Made by a program: the position numbers and the translations under genes
Origin: Lachnospiraceae bacterium
GTDB lineage: Bacteria; Bacillota; Clostridia; Lachnospirales; Lachnospiraceae
Direction: 5' to 3'
Length of the DNA stretch: 49,106 nucleotides
NCBI GenBank assembly: GCA_024687125.1
Contig: JAILFA010000129.1
Span: forward strand, 1-49,106
The notes under the pieces: generated by a model
What the model was told of the DNA's origin: nothing
The model's database searches: none
The model's input: the letters and a program-made list of their open reading frames with translations, nothing else
Part shown: piece by piece, positions 1 to 7,953 of the stretch
Numbering within the stretch: the stretch's first letter is position 1
How the letters are laid out: each line of letters starts with the position of its first letter

Positions 1-2
1 TA

Positions 3-2747
3 GAACAGCGATATCTGGTAGAGGGGATCCATTCCTGGGATATCGACAGCCCTGTTTTATATACACTGAAAACCTCGCTGCAGACAGACGACGCTGAGCC
101 GGATACAGAGGAGACCCGCGTGGGTTTCCGTACGGTAACAATGGATCCGCAGGGGGGATTCTTCCTGAACGGACGGCACCTCAAACTGAACGGTGTCTGT
201 GAGCATCACGATCTCGGCGCACTGGGCGCGGCGTTCAACCGGACTGCTTTTGCGCGGAAATTAAAGACGCTCGGCAGAATGGGCGTCAATGCGATCCGTT
301 TTTCTCATAATATGGCCGCGGAAGAAGCCCTGAATCTTGCGGATGAAATGGGGTTCCTGGTCATCTCCGAAGCCTTTGATATGTGGGAGAGATCCAAGAC
401 AGAGTATGACTATGCCCGGTTTTTCCGGAAGTGGCACGCCCGCGATGTCGAACGCTGGATCCGCAGGGACAGGAATCACCCCTGCGTCATCCTCTGGAGC
501 ATCGGCAATGAGATTTATGACACGCACGCGGACCTGCGAGGTGTTTCGATCACGAGAACACTTTGTAAACTCACGAGAGAGTATGATCCGATGGGAAATG
601 CCCGCTCCACCAGCGGATCAAATTACATGCCCTGGCAGGGGGCGCAGAACTGCGCGGAGTATCTTGACGCGGTCGGCTACAATTATGCGGAAAAGTATTA
701 TCAGGCACACCATGAGGCGCATCCGGACTGGGTGATCTACGGGAGTGAGACCGCATCCATCGTGCAGAGCCGCGGTGTCTATCATTTCCCGCTCCGGGTG
801 GGATCGCTCGCGGAAGAAGATGAGCAGTGTTCGGCGCTCGGCAACAGCTGCACGAGCTGGGGAGCGCACAGCTTTGAGGAGTGTGCGGCCTATGACCGTG
901 ATCTGCCATACTCCCTGGGACAGTTCCTCTGGAGCGGTTTCGACTACATCGGCGAGCCGACGCCGTATCATACCAAGAATTCCTATTTCGGACAGATCGA
1001 TACAGCCGGATTTCCCAAGGACATGTATTATTTCTGGGCAGGTGTCTGGACGGATCCAAAGACGGATCCCATGGTCCACATCATTCCTTCGTATTGGGAT
1101 TTCAATGAGGGACAGATCATCGATGTCCGGGTTGTTTCCAATCTGGATCATGTTGAGCTTTTTGTCAACGAAAGAAGTCTTGGAGAGAAGACGCTGACGC
1201 ATGTCCCCGGGTCCGGGATGACGCTGTTCGCGGATTATCAGATTCCCTATGAACCGGGTGTTCTGAAAGCGGTCGCCTATGAATCCCATGCGGGGGAAAT
1301 GATCGAAGCCGCGCGGGATTTACTGATGTCGTTCGGTGATACGGACGCGTATACGATCGAAATGGAACCCTGCGGAGAAGAAGACGACCTGCTGTTCTTT
1401 GATATCGGAGCGGTCGATGAGGGACGGATCCCTGTGGGGAATGCCTCGGATCTGGTAGAGATCACGGTTCAGGGACCGGGCAGGCTCATCGGGACCGACA
1501 ACGGCGACAGTACGGATACGGACAGTTATCAGGCATCAAAAAGACGCCTCTTTAACGGAAAACTTCTCGCGATCGTACGACCTGATCCAGGTGCTGACAA
1601 AAAAAAGATCCAGGTGACCGTACAGCAGGCTTTAGATGTTGTCCCTGTCCGCAGACTGGAGATCCTTCCGGAGGAAGGACAGCTGTTCACCGGCGAGAAA
1701 CGTACGATCCGGGCGAAGATCCTGATCCATCCGGCGGATGCGACAGATCAGGAGATCGAGTGTCATCTGGTGGGAGATACCGGTGTCATTACGAATCTGG
1801 CTGTTGTCGACAGTCTGGAAAAGACCGGGGAAGGGGAGTATACCGTCATGATGTCAGCCATCGGGGACGGAGCGCTTCGTCTGCGGGCGATATCCAGAAG
1901 TTCGACGGAAAACCCGCGCGTCCTCTCGGAACTGGAATACCGCGTCGAGGGTGTCGGATGCGCTTATCTTGACCCCTACAGCTTTGTCTCCGGCAGCCTG
2001 TTTACATCGAGTATCGGTGAAGTGGGCCTGGGCAATGAAAAAGGCGTTACTTCCGCACGGGATGAGGCTACGGTGATCACCTGGTCGGGGCTTGATTTCG
2101 GAACGGATTTCGCGGACGCGGTCACGCTCCCGATCTTCACCTTAAATGACGATCCCTATATGATCCAGATCTGGCGCGGGATCCCCGGCGAAGAGGGCGC
2201 TGCGCTTCTTGCGGACGGAGTTTATCAGAAACCGTCGATCTGGAATGTCTATCAGGAGGAGACCTGGGAACTGTCCGAGCGGCTGACCGGGATCCAGACG
2301 ATCAGCATCCGGGTGGATAAGAAATTCCACATCAAGGGGTTCGTTTTCCGCAGGATCGCCCGCGCCTTTACAGAGATCCCCGTGACGGGGGCAGATTCGA
2401 TCTATGGCGATCAGTACGAGAAACGAGAAGATGCTGTATATAACATCGGCAATAACGTGACAATCGATTTCGGCGAGATTGACTTCGGAAACACGGGCGC
2501 GGACGCCGTTATTCTTACCGGCAGAGGCGGGCAGGCCAATTCGGTCCACCTGTGTTTGAAAGACGAAGACGGCACGGAGGTCCGTCAGCTGATCGAATTC
2601 CCGGTTTCCCCGGATTTCACCGCAAAACGCTTTGCGCTTGATGAACTGCCCGGCGGCCGGATCACCGGAAAGAAAAAAGTCGGTTTTGTTTTCCTCCCCG
2701 GTACGGTCTTTGACTTCCGGTCATTCCGGTTTTCCGGCGATGTATAA
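3..2747 (+). CDS. Glycoside hydrolase family 2 protein (beta-galactosidase-like), 5' end outside window
   Basis: The frame is open from base 3, so the start lies upstream; the first visible residues (WDIDSPVLYTL) are the end of the GH2 immunoglobulin-like sandwich domain. The barrel domain follows, with the family's NGVCEHHDLGALG stretch. The likely acid/base Glu is in LWSIGNE (codon 510-512) and the likely nucleophile Glu in YGSETAS (codon 747-749); LWSGFDYIGEPTPY also fits the family. After the barrel come a DUF4982-like segment, an Ig-like region and a C-terminal beta-rich part that may bind carbohydrate. It should hydrolyse beta-galactosides or related beta-glycosides. No signal peptide can be judged because the N-terminus is missing. 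The kinase gene starts 42 bases downstream. Family assignment is firm; the exact substrate is not. Confidence 0.93.
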   Translation, partial: EQRYLVEGIHSWDIDSPVLYTLKTSLQTDDAEPDTEETRVGFRTVTMDPQGGFFLNGRHLKLNGVCEHHDLGALGAAFNRTAFARKLKTLGRMGVNAIRFSHNMAAEEALNLADEMGFLVISEAFDMWERSKTEYDYARFFRKWHARDVERWIRRDRNHPCVILWSIGNEIYDTHADLRGVSITRTLCKLTREYDPMGNARSTSGSNYMPWQGAQNCAEYLDAVGYNYAEKYYQAHHEAHPDWVIYGSETASIVQSRGVYHFPLRVGSLAEEDEQCSALGNSCTSWGAHSFEECAAYDRDLPYSLGQFLWSGFDYIGEPTPYHTKNSYFGQIDTAGFPKDMYYFWAGVWTDPKTDPMVHIIPSYWDFNEGQIIDVRVVSNLDHVELFVNERSLGEKTLTHVPGSGMTLFADYQIPYEPGVLKAVAYESHAGEMIEAARDLLMSFGDTDAYTIEMEPCGEEDDLLFFDIGAVDEGRIPVGNASDLVEITVQGPGRLIGTDNGDSTDTDSYQASKRRLFNGKLLAIVRPDPGADKKKIQVTVQQALDVVPVRRLEILPEEGQLFTGEKRTIRAKILIHPADATDQEIECHLVGDTGVITNLAVVDSLEKTGEGEYTVMMSAIGDGALRLRAISRSSTENPRVLSELEYRVEGVGCAYLDPYSFVSGSLFTSSIGEVGLGNEKGVTSARDEATVITWSGLDFGTDFADAVTLPIFTLNDDPYMIQIWRGIPGEEGAALLADGVYQKPSIWNVYQEETWELSERLTGIQTISIRVDKKFHIKGFVFRRIARAFTEIPVTGADSIYGDQYEKREDAVYNIGNNVTIDFGEIDFGNTGADAVILTGRGGQANSVHLCLKDEDGTEVRQLIEFPVSPDFTAKRFALDELPGGRITGKKKVGFVFLPGTVFDFRSFRFSGDV

Positions 2748-2789
2748 ATATCTGCGGGTACATGAGGCAAAACCGAACAGAGAAATAAA

Positions 2790-3872
2790 ATGACACTGGA
2801 AGAAGAATGCAGACTGTCCTATTATCAGCAGATCGCGACGCTGGATGAGGATCATCAGGTTTTTCTGGTTCAGCATACGGAGAGCAACGGGATATACGTC
2901 CGTAAGACGCTGGAAAACTATGATATCGGTATTTTTCATGCACTGAAAAACCACCCTGTCCCGGGGATACCACGGATCTATGAACTGATCGAAGACGCTG
3001 CAGAGCTAAACATTATCGAAGAGTATATCAGCGGCGACTCCTTACAGACCATATTGAATGAAAAAGGATCCCTGCCGGAAGAAACAGCTGGAAACATCAT
3101 CCGGCAGCTCTGTGACATCCTGAATCCGCTTCACAGCATGAATCTTCCGGTTATTCACCGGGATATCAAACCGTCCAATATCATTCTGACGCCGGCGGGA
3201 GAGGTACGCCTTCTGGATCTGGATGCCGCCAAACATGTTCAGGAGGATCAGACGAGAGATACCCGGCTGCTGGGAACACAGGGATATGCGGCACCGGAGC
3301 AGTATGGATTCGGGTCTTCCGGGATATGCACGGATATTTATTCACTTGGTGTCCTGCTGAATGTGCTGCTTACCGGCGGATTCCCTGCTGAAAAACCGGC
3401 TGACGGGAGAATGGGAAAGATCATCGCGAAATGCACACAGATCAATCCTAGGGATCGATATCAAAGTGTACAGGAATTGATACGCGCCATAGACGGCAGA
3501 ATGGAAAAAGACGAAAGCCCCACACCTGTTCAGGAATGGCGTCGCTTTCTGCCGCCGGGATTTCGAAGCGGTAATCCAGTTTTTATGGGTATAGCGATCA
3601 TTGGATATCTGCTCCTTGTCTACACGAGCGCTTTCTTTGTATCCAAAGACGGTGCGGATCAGCCCACCAGGGCTGACCGGATCGGTATGTTCCTGGCCGG
3701 TATCGCGGTTATCCTTTTTTCCTGTAACTACCTGAATATCTGGAAAAAAACAGGGATTACAAGAATCACAAATCGATCGATCCGACTTGCTGCTGTTCTT
3801 GCTGCGGATATTCTGATCACGTTTGTGGTTGCGACTGCAACGATCATCCTTAAGAGGTTACTCGCCGCATGA
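2790..3872 (+). CDS. Membrane-anchored Hanks-type Ser/Thr protein kinase
   Basis: A 360-residue protein. The kinase domain covers about residues 10-235 and carries a beta3-type Lys (K39), the catalytic loop HRDIKPSN (123-130), DLD in place of DFG (143-145) and APE (168-170). The glycine-rich loop is not recognisable at the N-terminus, where DEDHQVFLV stands in its place. The C-terminal third holds three predicted membrane segments (about 265-284, 297-317, 331-357), with the kinase in the cytoplasm. No PASTA or other extracellular sensor is present. The ribosome binding site is weak. The stop overlaps the next start (ATGA), so it is translationally coupled to the HTH gene. The target is unknown; the coupled HTH protein is the obvious candidate. 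Confidence 0.88.
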   Translation: MTLEEECRLSYYQQIATLDEDHQVFLVQHTESNGIYVRKTLENYDIGIFHALKNHPVPGIPRIYELIEDAAELNIIEEYISGDSLQTILNEKGSLPEETAGNIIRQLCDILNPLHSMNLPVIHRDIKPSNIILTPAGEVRLLDLDAAKHVQEDQTRDTRLLGTQGYAAPEQYGFGSSGICTDIYSLGVLLNVLLTGGFPAEKPADGRMGKIIAKCTQINPRDRYQSVQELIRAIDGRMEKDESPTPVQEWRRFLPPGFRSGNPVFMGIAIIGYLLLVYTSAFFVSKDGADQPTRADRIGMFLAGIAVILFSCNYLNIWKKTGITRITNRSIRLAAVLAADILITFVVATATIILKRLLAA

Positions 3873-4333
3873 AAGAAGAAAAGACAACAAGCGCGCTGGA
3901 TGCAATCCTGAAAGATGCCAGGCCTCAGCACACACAGAAATACCTCGAAGAACACGCTGATGATCTGATAACCTCGGATCATCCGTTTGCCGACTATATG
4001 CGCGCTTGTTTTAAGGAGAAGAATCTGAAGCAGCAGGATGTCTTTATCGCTGCGGATATTCCCGAGCGATACGGGTATAAGCTCATATCCGGAGAAAAGC
4101 ATACCGTTAACCGGGATATCATCCTGCGTTTATGTCTGGGTGCGCGGTTCTCCCTTAAGGAAACACAGCGTGCACTGAAACTGTACAATCTCTCGCCGCT
4201 TTACGCGAAGATCCCTCGCGACTCAGTGCTGATCATCGCCTGTAATTCACGTCTTTACGAAATGGCAGAGGTGGATTCCCTCCTGGAATCCCACGGCATG
4301 GAACCTCTCGCATCCTGCAGAAGTATTTCCTGA
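3869..4333 (+). CDS. HTH-like protein coupled to the Ser/Thr kinase
   Basis: A 154-residue soluble protein starting inside the kinase stop codon (4-base overlap). Residues of about 45-110 have the helical pattern of an Xre-like helix-turn-helix (KEKNLKQQDVFIAADI then YGYKLISGEKH). The C-terminal part (RDSVLIIACNSRLYEMAEVDSLL) resembles the tail of small clostridial HTH proteins found beside Ser/Thr kinases. It may bind DNA or act as an adaptor whose activity is set by phosphorylation; this is inferred from context. No membrane segment or signal peptide is visible. Confidence 0.7.
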   Translation: MKEEKTTSALDAILKDARPQHTQKYLEEHADDLITSDHPFADYMRACFKEKNLKQQDVFIAADIPERYGYKLISGEKHTVNRDIILRLCLGARFSLKETQRALKLYNLSPLYAKIPRDSVLIIACNSRLYEMAEVDSLLESHGMEPLASCRSIS

Positions 4334-4422
4334 ATTCCCCCTTTTCGGTGGCAACAGCCCGGAAGGGCATATGATACGCTTACCTCTGAAAAACAGTTCT
4401 CACGAAAAGGAGGCAGAGCGTT

Positions 4423-4776
4423 ATGAGAGTATGGAAACTTGTATCGGGAATCTTATGCATGGTCTTTTTCTGTGTAGTCACGTTTCAGTCCTGTGCAGCG
4501 AATGTGGTCAACACCGTTCAGGCAAACACCAAAGATACCAGTGCGGCCGGCGGCGTTTTTCTCGGAATCCTGATGCTCGCGGGAGGGATCATTTCTGTCG
4601 CGACCAGTAAGGGAGGAAAAGGCGGACATATCGCTACACTTGTTGTATTTCTTTTAGCGGCCGTGATCGGATTTGCGAATCAGGGCACGTTCAAAGACCT
4701 TGTGATCTGGTCCGCATGGTGTCTGATCTGTGCGATCCTTGCAGTGATCGGATTGCTGCGGTCAAGAGGAGAGTAA
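4423..4776 (+). CDS. Small membrane protein of unknown function
   Basis: A 117-residue protein with a clear ribosome binding site (AAGGAGG) upstream of the ATG. Four hydrophobic segments are visible (about residues 5-24, 44-60, 68-84 and 90-110) separated by short polar loops; the second loop is Lys/Gly-rich (SKGGKGG). The first segment ends in FQSCA, which could be read as a lipobox, but the other hydrophobic segments favour an integral membrane protein. It sits 2 bases before the lipoprotein gene, so the two form one transcript. I do not recognise a named family. Confidence 0.7.
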   Translation: MRVWKLVSGILCMVFFCVVTFQSCAANVVNTVQANTKDTSAAGGVFLGILMLAGGIISVATSKGGKGGHIATLVVFLLAAVIGFANQGTFKDLVIWSAWCLICAILAVIGLLRSRGE

Positions 4777-4778
4777 CA

Positions 4779-5744
4779 ATGGATAAGAGAAGACCAGCAC
4801 AGATAGTGATCAGTATCATAATGAGCAGTTTTCTCATGGCCGGCTGCGGAAACAGCAGCGGGGTGGCTAAGACAAGTATAGATACATCTGAAAAAGTTGT
4901 TTCGGCACCGACATCTGTTGAAACATCGGAAGGCAGTATTAAACAGGATGAAAATGCAGAACAGGTAAGCCTGCCTGAAGAATCTAAGCCGAAAACCGAA
5001 GAGCTTTCGATCGAAGAGACCGTCATCCTTGATCAGGACGGTATCAGGGTTACCGCGAAGAACATAGATAACAGCAGCCTTTTTGGACCGGCGATAGTAA
5101 TGATGATGGAGAATGATTCCGGCAAAGATCTGACTTTTCAGGCGAGGGATGTATCTGTCAACGGATATATGATTCAGAGTTTATTCTCCTGTGATGTGGT
5201 AAACGGAAAAAAGGCGAATGATTCATTTACCATCATGAAGACGGAACTCGAAAAAGCACAGATCAGCACGATCGCTGATATCGAGTTTTCACTTCACATT
5301 TTTGAATCGAATTCCTGGGAAGATGTGCTGAATTCCGAACCTATAAAACTTGAAACATCGGCGGCAGCCGGCTACAGCTATTCATACGATGACAGCGGAG
5401 ATCTCGTATATGAGGGAAACGGAGTAAAGATCGTTGTAAAGGGGCTTTCAGAAGATAATTCCATATTTGGCCCCGGTATCATCCTGTATCTGGAGAATAC
5501 CGGAGATCAGGGGTTGACCATTCAGGCAAGAGATGTGTCGATCAACGGGTTTATGATCAATCCAATGTTCTCGTGTGATCTGCCGGCAAATAAGCATGCA
5601 GTGGATGCGATCACATTTATGAAATCCGATCTGGAAAGCAATAATATTGATAAGATTACGGACGTTGAACTTTCCTTCCACATATTTGACAAACAATCGT
5701 GGGACACCGTTGTCGATACGGATACGGTTATGATCCATTTCTAG
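4779..5744 (+). CDS. Lipoprotein with two tandem copies of one domain
   Basis: The start at 4779 is preferred over an upstream in-frame ATG at 4716 because it follows an AGAGGAG site and is directly followed by a lipoprotein signal peptide with lipobox LMAGC (Cys23). After a Ser/Thr/Glu-rich linker, two copies of a domain of about 110 residues follow. Copy 1 has FGPAIVMMMEN, ARDVSVNGYMI and SLFSCDV; copy 2 has FGPGIILYLEN, ARDVSINGFMI and PMFSCDL. Both copies end with an LHIF/FHIF strand, then SW and a short acidic tail. It should be exported and anchored on the outer face of the membrane. The gene is visibly more AT-rich than its neighbours. The copies resemble uncharacterised clostridial domains; ligand unknown. 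Confidence 0.8.
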   Translation: MDKRRPAQIVISIIMSSFLMAGCGNSSGVAKTSIDTSEKVVSAPTSVETSEGSIKQDENAEQVSLPEESKPKTEELSIEETVILDQDGIRVTAKNIDNSSLFGPAIVMMMENDSGKDLTFQARDVSVNGYMIQSLFSCDVVNGKKANDSFTIMKTELEKAQISTIADIEFSLHIFESNSWEDVLNSEPIKLETSAAAGYSYSYDDSGDLVYEGNGVKIVVKGLSEDNSIFGPGIILYLENTGDQGLTIQARDVSINGFMINPMFSCDLPANKHAVDAITFMKSDLESNNIDKITDVELSFHIFDKQSWDTVVDTDTVMIHF

Positions 5745-5816
5745 AATACAGAGGATCAACAAACGGGTTTATCGAAAGCAAATCGGATACAATTGGCCTC
5801 GGGCGTGGCGTAGAAC

Positions 5817-6253
5817 CCGGTCGCTCTGCGAGAGCATGAGTTTAACGCTGCGAGTGTGGAGCAGTTATTATTCACAAACGAGCGTCCGCTCAAAATCGTG
5901 GTCATCAGGGCAGTCATGGTTCCGCGCGGGAGGAATAGCGTCGTCGGGGCCGGGATTCCGGTCGGAAGGAACCCTTTCGGGTTCCTTTGATGTCTCAAAG
6001 CCGACGGGCTCCCCCGAGCGATGCTCGGGGGCAACAGCGGATGCTTCCCGCCGGTTACTCCCGTTCAAGCGAAGCGCGTTTGTAACCGGCGGGATGAAAA
6101 AGCGGAGCATGGAATCCGCCCCGACAGGTCTGACGACCGCGCGGAACCATGATGCCCCGTATAACAACACAATCCTTCATGAGGACGCTCACATTAAAAA
6201 GTCACTGCTCCGCAAAGCCCCGGTGCAAGTTTATACTCCCGCAGAGCAGCCGG
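5817..6253 (+). ncRNA. Candidate large structured RNA made of nested long-range helices
   Basis: This gene-free stretch folds as concentric helices. Outer: 5817-5830 with 6240-6253 (13 of 14 positions pair, counting one G-U). Next: 5855-5865 with 6204-6214 (11 pairs). Next: 5880-5887 with 6183-6190 (8 pairs). Next: 5908-5929 with 6137-6157 (21 pairs, one bulged G). Next: 5943-5959 with 6111-6125 (15 pairs with two extra bases). Inside lie local hairpins at 5966-5987, 6011-6031 and 6047-6093. A possible -10 (TACAAT, 5788-5793) precedes it, without a convincing -35. I do not see the conserved cores of RNase P RNA, tmRNA, SRP RNA or 6S RNA. The strand is assumed from the downstream tRNA; inverted repeats alone do not fix it. 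Confidence 0.6.
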
Positions 6254-6275
6254 ATTGGGAAAATTCAAAATGTGT

Positions 6276-6304
6276 TTGCACTCTCCAGAGGAATGTGTTA
6301 TACT
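6276..6304 (+). promoter_or_regulatory. Sigma-A-type promoter of tRNA-Val
   Basis: TTGCAC (6276-6281), a 17-base spacer and TATACT (6299-6304), 16 bases before the mature tRNA 5' end. Confidence 0.8.
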
Positions 6305-6320
6305 CATTTTCGCTGTGAAT

Positions 6321-6394
6321 GGGTTCGTAGCTCAGCTGGGATGAGCGCATGCTTGACGTGCATGAGGTCTGCGGTTCGATCCCGCACGGACCCA
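6321..6394 (+). tRNA. tRNA-Val (anticodon GAC)
   Basis: A complete cloverleaf: acceptor GGGTTCG (6321-6327) with CGGACCC (6387-6393), D stem GCTC/GAGC, anticodon stem CATGC/GCATG with loop TTGACGT (anticodon GAC at 6355-6357), T stem TGCGG/CCGCA with loop TTCGATC, and discriminator A at 6394. The CCA end is not encoded. It has its own promoter and terminator, so it is a single-gene unit. Confidence 0.95.
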
Positions 6395-6400
6395 TAACAA

Positions 6401-6433
6401 AAACACCCGAACATATTTGTTCGGGTGTTTTGT
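6401..6433 (+). terminator. Rho-independent terminator after tRNA-Val
   Basis: An 11-pair hairpin (ACACCCGAACA with TGTTCGGGTGT, four-base loop) followed by TTTT. The A-run before the hairpin means it may also work for the convergent minus-strand gene at 6455. Confidence 0.85.
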
Positions 6434-6454
6434 TATCTGCAGGATCAGAGTTTC

Positions 6455-6736
6455 TTATCGCCTGCGTTTATAGCGCCACACGATCAGCACTCCTGCGAGC
6501 ATGATCACCAGGCAGATACCGAAAGTGATTAGGTTTTTCTGCTGACTGCCGCTGAAAGAGGACTGTCCCGGCATCCCGTTCGGCATATTCCCCGGATCAA
6601 AGCCTTCCGGGAAATCTCTGTTTTCTCCGTCCGAAGAGTCTGACGATTCCGTATCGGAAAGCCCATTGGGTGACCTGCGGGAACGGCCGCCGGGTCTGCC
6701 GCCGAAGCTCCTGCGGGAACTGCGGCCCCCCTTCAT
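6455..6736 (-). CDS. Small RG/RS-rich single-pass membrane protein (hypothetical)
   Basis: A 93-residue ORF. The N-terminus is rich in Arg, Gly and Ser (KGGRSSRRSFGGRPGGRSRR), then an acidic Ser/Asp stretch, a Gly/Met/Pro-rich stretch, one hydrophobic segment (about residues 70-88) and a basic end (WRYKRRR). The layout resembles C-terminal anchors of clostridial surface proteins, but no secretion signal is present. It lies in the same frame as the NYN gene upstream, separated only by that gene's TAA and six sense codons. No good ribosome binding site precedes the ATG. It may be a real small protein, a read-through tail of the NYN protein or a remnant. Confidence 0.45.
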   Translation of the reverse strand: MKGGRSSRRSFGGRPGGRSRRSPNGLSDTESSDSSDGENRDFPEGFDPGNMPNGMPGQSSFSGSQQKNLITFGICLVIMLAGVLIVWRYKRRR

Positions 6737-6754
6737 TCTGTACCAGGCTGGCTG

Positions 6755-7864
6755 TTATTTCAGTACTGCCAGATTACCGTCATTCTCCAGCCGGACACAC
6801 GGGATCTTGCGGTCCAGGAATACCGAAAACCGGGTAACGCCGTTTTTGCGGATCGTAGCGTTGAGATTCGGCAGGCGCTTTTCGAGTTCGCTCTTGAGCA
6901 ATCCCATGTTCATGACCTTGGTCTTATTCTCGGAAAAGATCTCGCGGATCCTGGCCTCAATATCCTTAAGAGAAGTGCTCTTTAAGGAAACCCAGACATC
7001 GCTGTCCTTCTGCGAGACGGAGAGCGAAGCCAGATCCTTGAGGAAGGAGGAGAGTTTGCTGTATCCGTAGTTGCGGATATCAAAGTCCGGATAGATCTTT
7101 ACCAGACGCGAACCGATCTCGCCGAGTCCCGTGGGTTTGCCCTCGGCCTCGTTGTCGGCGATCATCTTGACGATCGCATCCTCCACAACGGCGGTATCCA
7201 GAATGGCGCTGCTCTCGGAATCGTCTTCGGGCAGCACGTCCTCGAACTCGTCATCCGCGTGTCCGTAGATGTCGGAGAGATCCGTATCCGCGATCTGCGC
7301 TTCCTCGGCTACGGCTGTGTCGGCGGCGCTGCTCTTTGCGCGCGATGTTTTCCGGACGCCGGCGCGTCTTCTGGTGCGGGATGAGCGGGCGGAAGAGGAG
7401 ATCGTCTCATCTTCCTCATCGCTCTGGATGATATCGAGAAAGACGAAGCGCTCGCAGCTTGCACGGAAGGATTCCGGTGTTTTCTTTTCCCCCATGCCGA
7501 TCACGAGCTTGCCGGCCTCGCGGATCCGGGTCGCCAGCTTGTTGAAATCGCCGTCACTCGACGCGATGCAGAATCCCTGCACCTGTTCAGAGTACAGGAT
7601 ATCCATGGCATCGATGATCAGACCGATGTCGGAAGCGTTCTTTCCGGGAGTGTTGTTCGGCTGCATGATCGGTGTCAGCGAGTACTTCTGAGCGATCGAG
7701 AGCCAGCCCTTGAGACGCGGCTGCGACCAGTCCCCGTAGAGACGGCGGATGGTCACCTTGCCGTATTTGGAGAGTTCGCTCAGGATGCTCTCCGTGTAGC
7801 GCCAGGCGATGTTGTCCACATCGACCAGAAGCGCGATATTGATGTCTTTGTTTACTTCCTGCAT
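6755..7864 (-). CDS. NYN-domain (LabA/DUF88) protein with two LOTUS/OST-HTH domains
   Basis: A 369-residue protein. Residues of about 8-150 form an NYN PIN-like nuclease fold: acidic residues in ALLVDVDN, YGDWSQ, DIGLIIDAMD and SSDGDFNKL mark the metal site. A basic/Ser-rich then acidic linker follows. A first OST-HTH/LOTUS-like domain covers about 228-295 and a second about 297-369. NYN proteins of this kind are predicted RNases or RNA-binding proteins. The gene is divergent from murG over a 90-base gap with overlapping promoters. The family call is strong; RNA targets are unknown. Confidence 0.88.
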   Translation of the reverse strand: MQEVNKDINIALLVDVDNIAWRYTESILSELSKYGKVTIRRLYGDWSQPRLKGWLSIAQKYSLTPIMQPNNTPGKNASDIGLIIDAMDILYSEQVQGFCIASSDGDFNKLATRIREAGKLVIGMGEKKTPESFRASCERFVFLDIIQSDEEDETISSSARSSRTRRRAGVRKTSRAKSSAADTAVAEEAQIADTDLSDIYGHADDEFEDVLPEDDSESSAILDTAVVEDAIVKMIADNEAEGKPTGLGEIGSRLVKIYPDFDIRNYGYSKLSSFLKDLASLSVSQKDSDVWVSLKSTSLKDIEARIREIFSENKTKVMNMGLLKSELEKRLPNLNATIRKNGVTRFSVFLDRKIPCVRLENDGNLAVLK

Positions 7865-7892
7865 TTACTAAATTGCCCCCTTTTCACTGAGA

Positions 7893-7922
7893 ATTATGCT
7901 ATAATGATTTAGATTTTGTCAA
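7893..7922 (-). promoter_or_regulatory. Promoter of the NYN/LOTUS gene
   Basis: On the minus strand TTGACA (7922-7917), an 18-base spacer and CATAAT (7898-7893). It overlaps the murG -10 on the other strand, so the two promoters probably compete. Confidence 0.6.
7897..7905 (+). promoter_or_regulatory. Extended -10 promoter of murG
   Basis: TGC followed by TATAAT (7900-7905). No good -35 lies at the right distance, which is usual for extended -10 promoters. Confidence 0.55.
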
Positions 7923-7953
7923 GAAACCTTGAAACCAGGAGGTTTATCAGCTC

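Noticed and set aside
5817..6253. Identification of the structured stretch as RNase P RNA, tmRNA, SRP RNA or 6S RNA
   Set aside because: The conserved cores I know for these RNAs are not visible, and the nested-helix layout with three inner hairpins differs from each.
5836..6318. A 160-codon open frame on the plus strand, with overlapping open frames on the minus strand at 5756-6034 and 5868-6170
   Set aside because: They run through the strong inverted repeats and the tRNA promoter, have no ribosome binding site and no recognisable protein pattern; the GC-rich arms simply keep frames open.
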